In this document: piece after piece, positions 60,215 to 64,000 of the stretch
How positions within the stretch are numbered: position 1 is the stretch's first letter
How the letters are laid out: every line of letters begins with the position of its first letter
DNA from: Ohtaekwangia sp.
GTDB lineage: Bacteria; Bacteroidota; Bacteroidia; Cytophagales; Cyclobacteriaceae
NCBI GenBank assembly: GCA_021155195.1
Contig: JAJNPV010000021.1
Span: 124,001-188,000, forward strand
Direction: 5' to 3'
Length of the DNA stretch: 64,000 nucleotides
Position numbers and translations under genes: made by a program
Notes under the pieces: generated by a model
Database searches by the model: none
Told to the model about the DNA's origin: nothing
Seen by the model: only the letters and a program-made list of their open reading frames with translations

Positions 60215-60658
60215 CTAATCCTTCTTTACGGTAGGCCATAGTTCATCAGCTTTCTTAATCAGGTTTAGCTGGTCTTTGCTCCATTCCTTCTTTACTTGCA
60301 GGTTGTAATTGAAGTAGAGTTTATTATCAACAACAGTCCAGGTGTTCGTCTCAGTTGGTGCCTTGTGTCCATCCGCAATACCATATGCGCAATATCCTCC
60401 ATACTGAGGTGCATACTTTTCAGGATTGGCAACGAATAAATCTTTATTCTTCTTAGTGGCAAAGTGCCATGTGGCATTTTTCCAGTCGTACGCAAATTCC
60501 TTTACGCCAAGGACCGCTTTGCTCTCCACGAAGAAGGCAACAGGGTCGAACCCTTTTATTGCTCCGTCCTTATTAGAAAATACTTCACTTTGCTGAGCAA
60601 GTATGCTCAGCGGCAAAACTAATACAAAAAGGCATGTTAGCGTGATAATCTTATTCAT
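60215..60658 (-). CDS. Secreted YHS-domain protein
   Basis: Started at 60658 (MNKIITLTCLFVLVLPLSIL signal peptide), 147 residues. The YHS domain reads GFDPVAFFVESKAVLGVKEF, YDWKNATWHFATKKNKDLFV and NPEKYAPQYGGYCAYGIADG; Tyr-His-Ser is represented by the GFDPVA/YGGYCA pattern with a Cys. YHS domains occur in copper or other metal-binding proteins and at termini of metal ATPases. The longer frame from 60724 adds a charged stretch without sense. It lies 110 bases from the DUF547 gene, same strand. Confidence 0.82.
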   Translation of the reverse strand: MNKIITLTCLFVLVLPLSILAQQSEVFSNKDGAIKGFDPVAFFVESKAVLGVKEFAYDWKNATWHFATKKNKDLFVANPEKYAPQYGGYCAYGIADGHKAPTETNTWTVVDNKLYFNYNLQVKKEWSKDQLNLIKKADELWPTVKKD

Positions 60659-60768
60659 AATCTTGGTCTGTTTATTTTTTACTAAATCTATCCGTATTTT
60701 TTTCTTGAGATATTCTTCTTCCAATACTTTATTGGAACTCCTATCAACTCGTATTCAAGTAAGGAGGT

Positions 60769-61485
60769 TTATTTTTCATTGAGTGACCAATCATATTCGT
60801 AGAATTCAATTTTATATGAATTTGGAATTCTCTCATTCCGATATTGGTTTATCCAGTCAATTTGAGACTTTCCTACTGATTTAAAGTCAGAAGAATACCA
60901 TTCAAATATTTTGGAAAGTCCTACTATTTTTTTGGAAGAATTAATTTTCAACCAATCAGAATCATTTATAGCCAATTGGGTGCGCTTAGTAAGTTGTTGC
61001 TCGATGGTATCGGATGTATAGGCAAAATTCGCCAACGAAGGACACCCCTTTGCTGCGCAAACCAATACAAAGTGAAAGCGACTGTCCATATAAGTGCGTA
61101 ATAGTTTTTCAGTTTCCAATTTATTGAGGGTCAACTCTTCTCCAGCCACCCGGTAAGTTGCCTTATCAAAAAATCCGGGAACATCTAATGGGGATTTAAT
61201 TGGGTAATTTTTTATGACGCCATATATTACAAGTAGATTGTATGCATTGACATAAAAAGCTTTTTTGGATAGAGTACTCGCTTCCTCCAAATTTATCATA
61301 CCAATAGACTTGACTAGAATTTCCATCTCGCTGCTGGCCTTCTTTATCGCGATGTAGTCAACTCTGCTATTAGAGACATATTTCTTAAAAAAAATATCCG
61401 TTTCGTTGAAAAATGATTCCAACTCAGTGCAATATGCTATTGTGGAAAAACCTATTAAAGCTGCTATTAGCGATAATTTTTTCAT
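60769..61485 (-). CDS. DUF547 family secreted protein
   Basis: Started at 61485 (MKKLSLIAALIGFSTIAYCT), 238 residues. DUF547 hallmarks: AFYVNAYNLLVIYGVIKNYP at about 85-105, FVLVCAAKGCPSLANFAYTS with the conserved Cys, and IFEWYSSDFKSVGKSQIDW. The family fold is thought to resemble papain-like/transglutaminase proteins, but activity is unproven. With the YHS gene it forms a minus-strand pair often seen beside redox or thiol proteins. Confidence 0.85.
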   Translation of the reverse strand: MKKLSLIAALIGFSTIAYCTELESFFNETDIFFKKYVSNSRVDYIAIKKASSEMEILVKSIGMINLEEASTLSKKAFYVNAYNLLVIYGVIKNYPIKSPLDVPGFFDKATYRVAGEELTLNKLETEKLLRTYMDSRFHFVLVCAAKGCPSLANFAYTSDTIEQQLTKRTQLAINDSDWLKINSSKKIVGLSKIFEWYSSDFKSVGKSQIDWINQYRNERIPNSYKIEFYEYDWSLNEK

Positions 61486-61652
61486 TGTATGATGCATTTG
61501 ACGAGGCAAGCTGTCAAAAAAAATTGATTCATGTGATTCTAATCTGATATTATGTCTTTAACCTGACACAACTCCCGAATTTTACTCGGTTATCATTAGA
61601 TCCGTGATTTCTTTGTGATACTTTTTATTCACTTTAGTAACTACTTCAGGAC

Positions 61653-62374
61653 ATGAATAAAGTTTTACTTATAGAGGATGATACAGACATTGTGCAGTTG
61701 TTGCTTATTCACTTGCGCGATTTAGGTTGCGAGGTGGAGGTGGAACACAATGGCAAGCTGGGTTTTCAGAAGGCGAAGAACAACACATTCGATTTAGTTG
61801 TTCTGGACATTATGCTGCCGACCATGGATGGTATAGAAATATGTGGTCGCCTTCGGGCTTCTGATATTTATACGCCTATTCTTATGCTACGGCTAAATCA
61901 GAAGAAATCGATAAGGTGATTGGCCTGGAAAGTGGAGCCGATGATTATTTAACAAAACCCTTCAGCATCCGTGAGTTTATCGCTCGGGTTAAGGCGATTT
62001 TAAGACGCGCAAAAATTTCTACTGAAACTGCAAGCAATGAAAGTATTATTGAGTGCAATGGTTTATCCCTTGATCGCACTAAAAGAAAAGTCATGTTGAA
62101 TGACCAGCGATTGGATTTAACCCCTAAAGAGTATTCATTGCTGTTATTGCTAGCATCCAATCCCGGGCGAAGTTATAGCCGCGAAGAACTACTGGATTTG
62201 GTCTGGGGCTATGAGTTTTCGGGCTATGAGCATACAGTAAACTCGCACGTAAACAGGCTGCGAGATAAGCTTGAGCCTGATGTAAATAAACCTATTTTCA
62301 TTCTCACCACCTGGGGCACCGGGTATCGCTTTAATGATGAGCTACCAATTAATAAGAAGCATCATGGAACCTAA
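61653..62374 (+). pseudogene. OmpR-type response regulator with one-base frameshift
   Basis: The receiver domain starts MNKVLLIEDDTDIVQLLLIH with phospho-acceptor Asp52 in LVVLDIMLPTMDG. At about 61886-61890 the frame breaks: the first frame reads PILMLRLNQKKSIR and stops, while the next frame continues TAKSEEIDKVIGLESGADDY LTKPFSIREF with the conserved Thr and Lys, then a winged-helix DNA-binding domain (LDLTPKEYSLLLLLASNPGR, VNSHVNRLRDKLEP, TTWGTGYRF). Loss of one base explains it. It is otherwise intact and overlaps the kinase start by 11 bases. True mutation or sequencing error cannot be separated. Confidence 0.8.
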
Positions 62375-63851
62375 CCAACGGCCCCATCTGTGGTACAAAA
62401 GTTTGTATCTGCGCATTGCAGCTTTCTTTTTTGTTACTCTTTTTCTGTTGGGAATAGCCTATCTGATCATTGATGTAGTTACTTCAAAAAGGTATTATGA
62501 TGAAACAACCCAAAAGATTAACGCGCCTGTTGCCGAACATATGCTACTGGAGGTAAACCCATTTATAAATGGAAAGGTACAGGAAGATGCAATTGGAAAA
62601 ATTATGCATTCGATGATGGCTGTGAACCCGGGATTAGAGGTGTATCTTCTTGATTCTATTGGAAAGATATTGTCATTTGTGGTATTAAAAGAAAAGGTCA
62701 AGCTGGAGCAAGTTTCGCTTAAGCCTATCAAAGAATTTCTTAAAACAGGAGGTCAACAACTCGTGTATGGTGATGATCCCAAGAATCCGGGTCTTCAAAA
62801 GATCTTTTCAGCCACAGCTGTTTATGACGAGGCTCATAACCTTCAAGGGTATGTGTATATGGTGCTCGCAAGCGAGAAGGTGGACACCATAACGGAAACA
62901 ATTCGCGAAAGCTACCTGCTGAAAATGGGTATAGGGTATTTTTTGGTGACACTCATGGTTGCGTTCTTGCTTGGCCTCTTTGTGTTTTGGAAGCTAATGA
63001 AAGGTCTGCGTGAAGCAACATTAGTTGTAAATCGATTTGAGCGCGGAGATCTTCATGCGCGCATCCCACCACAGTCAACCACCGAATTAAGTCTGGTAGC
63101 GGATACCTTCAATTCAATGGCGGCCACCCTTCTCCGTAATATGGAGGATCTGAAGCAAGTCGACACACTCAGACGCGAACTGATTGCCAATGTATCTCAT
63201 GATATCCGGACGCCCATTGCAATTATTCAAGGGTACATTGAAACAATGATTATTAAGGACGATTCTTTAGATGCGCCGCAAAAAGAAGAGTACATGAAAT
63301 TAATCTTGAAAAGTACAGAGCGACTTAAAAGATTAGTTGCTGATTTATTTGAACTTTCAAAGCTGGAGGCACGGCAAGTTCAACCTAAACGCGAGGTCTT
63401 TTTTATGGCAGAACTTCTATTGGAGGTTGCTCAAAAGTACACACTATTAGCTCATGCTAAAAGTATTGAAATAGAAAGTAAGATTGGTTCACAGTTCCCG
63501 ATGGTATACGCAGATGTGGCCATGATTGAAAGAGTTCTTCAGAATTTGATGGACAATGCTTTAAAATTTACGCCTGATAATGGTAAGATAACTATTTACT
63601 TAACGGAGTTTAATGATCAACTGGAAGTAAAGATTGAAAACTCAGGCGAAGGTATTCCTCAAGAAAGTGTCTCAAAGATATTCGATCGATACTATCGGGT
63701 TCCCAACGAAACTCCCGCAGAAAGTACCGGTCTTGGCCTGGCGATCGTGAAAAATATTTTGCAGATCCATCAAACCGATATTCAAGTAATTAGCAGGCGC
63801 TTTGGCTTGACCGCTTTTTCCTTCCGATTACCAATGCACATAACTACGTAG
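62364..63851 (+). CDS. Sensor histidine kinase (HAMP-HisKA-HATPase)
   Basis: Started at 62364 (MEPNQRPHLWYKSLYLRIAA), 495 residues. Two membrane spans at about 16-38 and 187-210 enclose a periplasmic sensor of some 145 residues. Then come HAMP (to about 262), HisKA with the phosphorylated His in ANVSHDIRTPIAIIQGY, and the ATPase domain: LMDNALKFTPDNGKI (N box), GEGIPQESVSKIFDRYYR (G1) and STGLGLAIVKNIL (G2). It overlaps the response-regulator gene by 11 bases and would phosphorylate it. The signal is unknown. Confidence 0.92.
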   Translation: MEPNQRPHLWYKSLYLRIAAFFFVTLFLLGIAYLIIDVVTSKRYYDETTQKINAPVAEHMLLEVNPFINGKVQEDAIGKIMHSMMAVNPGLEVYLLDSIGKILSFVVLKEKVKLEQVSLKPIKEFLKTGGQQLVYGDDPKNPGLQKIFSATAVYDEAHNLQGYVYMVLASEKVDTITETIRESYLLKMGIGYFLVTLMVAFLLGLFVFWKLMKGLREATLVVNRFERGDLHARIPPQSTTELSLVADTFNSMAATLLRNMEDLKQVDTLRRELIANVSHDIRTPIAIIQGYIETMIIKDDSLDAPQKEEYMKLILKSTERLKRLVADLFELSKLEARQVQPKREVFFMAELLLEVAQKYTLLAHAKSIEIESKIGSQFPMVYADVAMIERVLQNLMDNALKFTPDNGKITIYLTEFNDQLEVKIENSGEGIPQESVSKIFDRYYRVPNETPAESTGLGLAIVKNILQIHQTDIQVISRRFGLTAFSFRLPMHITT

Positions 63852-63927
63852 AATACAAATAGTACAGTTACGTGAAACTTCTGTGATAGTTGATTATCAT
63901 TTTTGATCCACACCAAAATCAACTAAT

Positions 63928-64000
63928 TATGAAAAAATTAATTTATGTATTTGCACTGCTAGCATTTGGACTAGCGTCATGCAGCGAGGATGCACAAACC
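63928..64000 (+). CDS. Lipoprotein, N-terminal fragment
   Basis: Only the first 24 codons are inside the window: MKKLIYVFALLAFGLASCSE then DAQT, a lipoprotein signal with lipobox LASC. It lies 76 bases after the kinase stop on the same strand and may be part of its regulon. Nothing more can be said. Confidence 0.6.

Noticed and set aside
60105..60215. Extension of the YHS protein beyond its stop (WLFDPRHEEWTHAEE)
   Set aside because: It is in another frame after a proper stop codon, and the YHS domain is already complete; possible remnant only.

Overview
The window reads as a chromosomal segment of a Bacteroidota bacterium, most likely a cytophagalean. The evidence is AT-rich DNA, promoters of the TTTG-N19-TAnnTTTG type, a SusC/SusD pair, an FecA-like receptor, FtsX/MacB-type permeases, a DUF4105 protein, class Ia ribonucleotide reductase and rpsP-rimM-trmD-rplS. 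No rRNA, complete tRNA, CRISPR array or intact transposase was seen.

Layout. 1-8.5 kb: the end of an outer-membrane protein, a repeat-rich periplasmic protein, LptC, PpiD, then DUF493, pterin dehydratase, RsmI, an Lnt-like membrane protein without a nitrilase domain, an inositol-phosphatase homologue and a VOC protein. 8.5-13.4 kb: two tandem 800-residue ABC permeases on the minus strand. 13.6-17.3 kb: a small Cys-rich membrane protein, an AAA ATPase with a two-tier palindrome over its start, a radical SAM/SPASM protein and a DUF4105 protein. 17.3-23 kb: the 2-oxoglutarate dehydrogenase operon sucA-sucB-lpd (minus). 23.2-27.6 kb: rpsP, rimM, trmD, rplS, class I aldolase and accD. 28-34 kb: susC-susD-lipoprotein (minus). 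34.4-39 kb: rplU-rpmA (minus) and nrdB-nrdA (plus). 39-42 kb: a subtilisin-like protease and small genes.

42-56 kb: a FecA-like TonB-dependent receptor with a double Fur-like operator, and a nine-gene haem operon (hemA-C-D-E-F-B-L-H-J) running from glutamyl-tRNA to haem. Both lie between two direct repeats of about 650 bp. Each repeat carries a RadC-like JAB-domain gene preceded by a highly conserved leader that can fold into consecutive helices with an alternative pairing. This is the best candidate here for something undescribed. The left copy sits in a decayed patch with a tRNA-tail-like fragment, a broken pRiA4b ORF-3-type gene and several large inverted repeats.

56.2-64 kb: a compact envelope operon (frameshifted outer-membrane protein, DM13 lipoprotein, YceI, short Omp85), a region-2-only sigma-like protein, a second copy of a long hairpin repeat, a YHS protein, a DUF547 protein and a two-component pair whose response regulator carries a one-base frameshift. 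The window ends inside a lipoprotein gene.

The clearest joint logic is the iron/haem module (receptor plus complete haem pathway) and the envelope operon around YceI, DM13 and Omp85. All functions are inferred from sequence read by eye; no database search was run.
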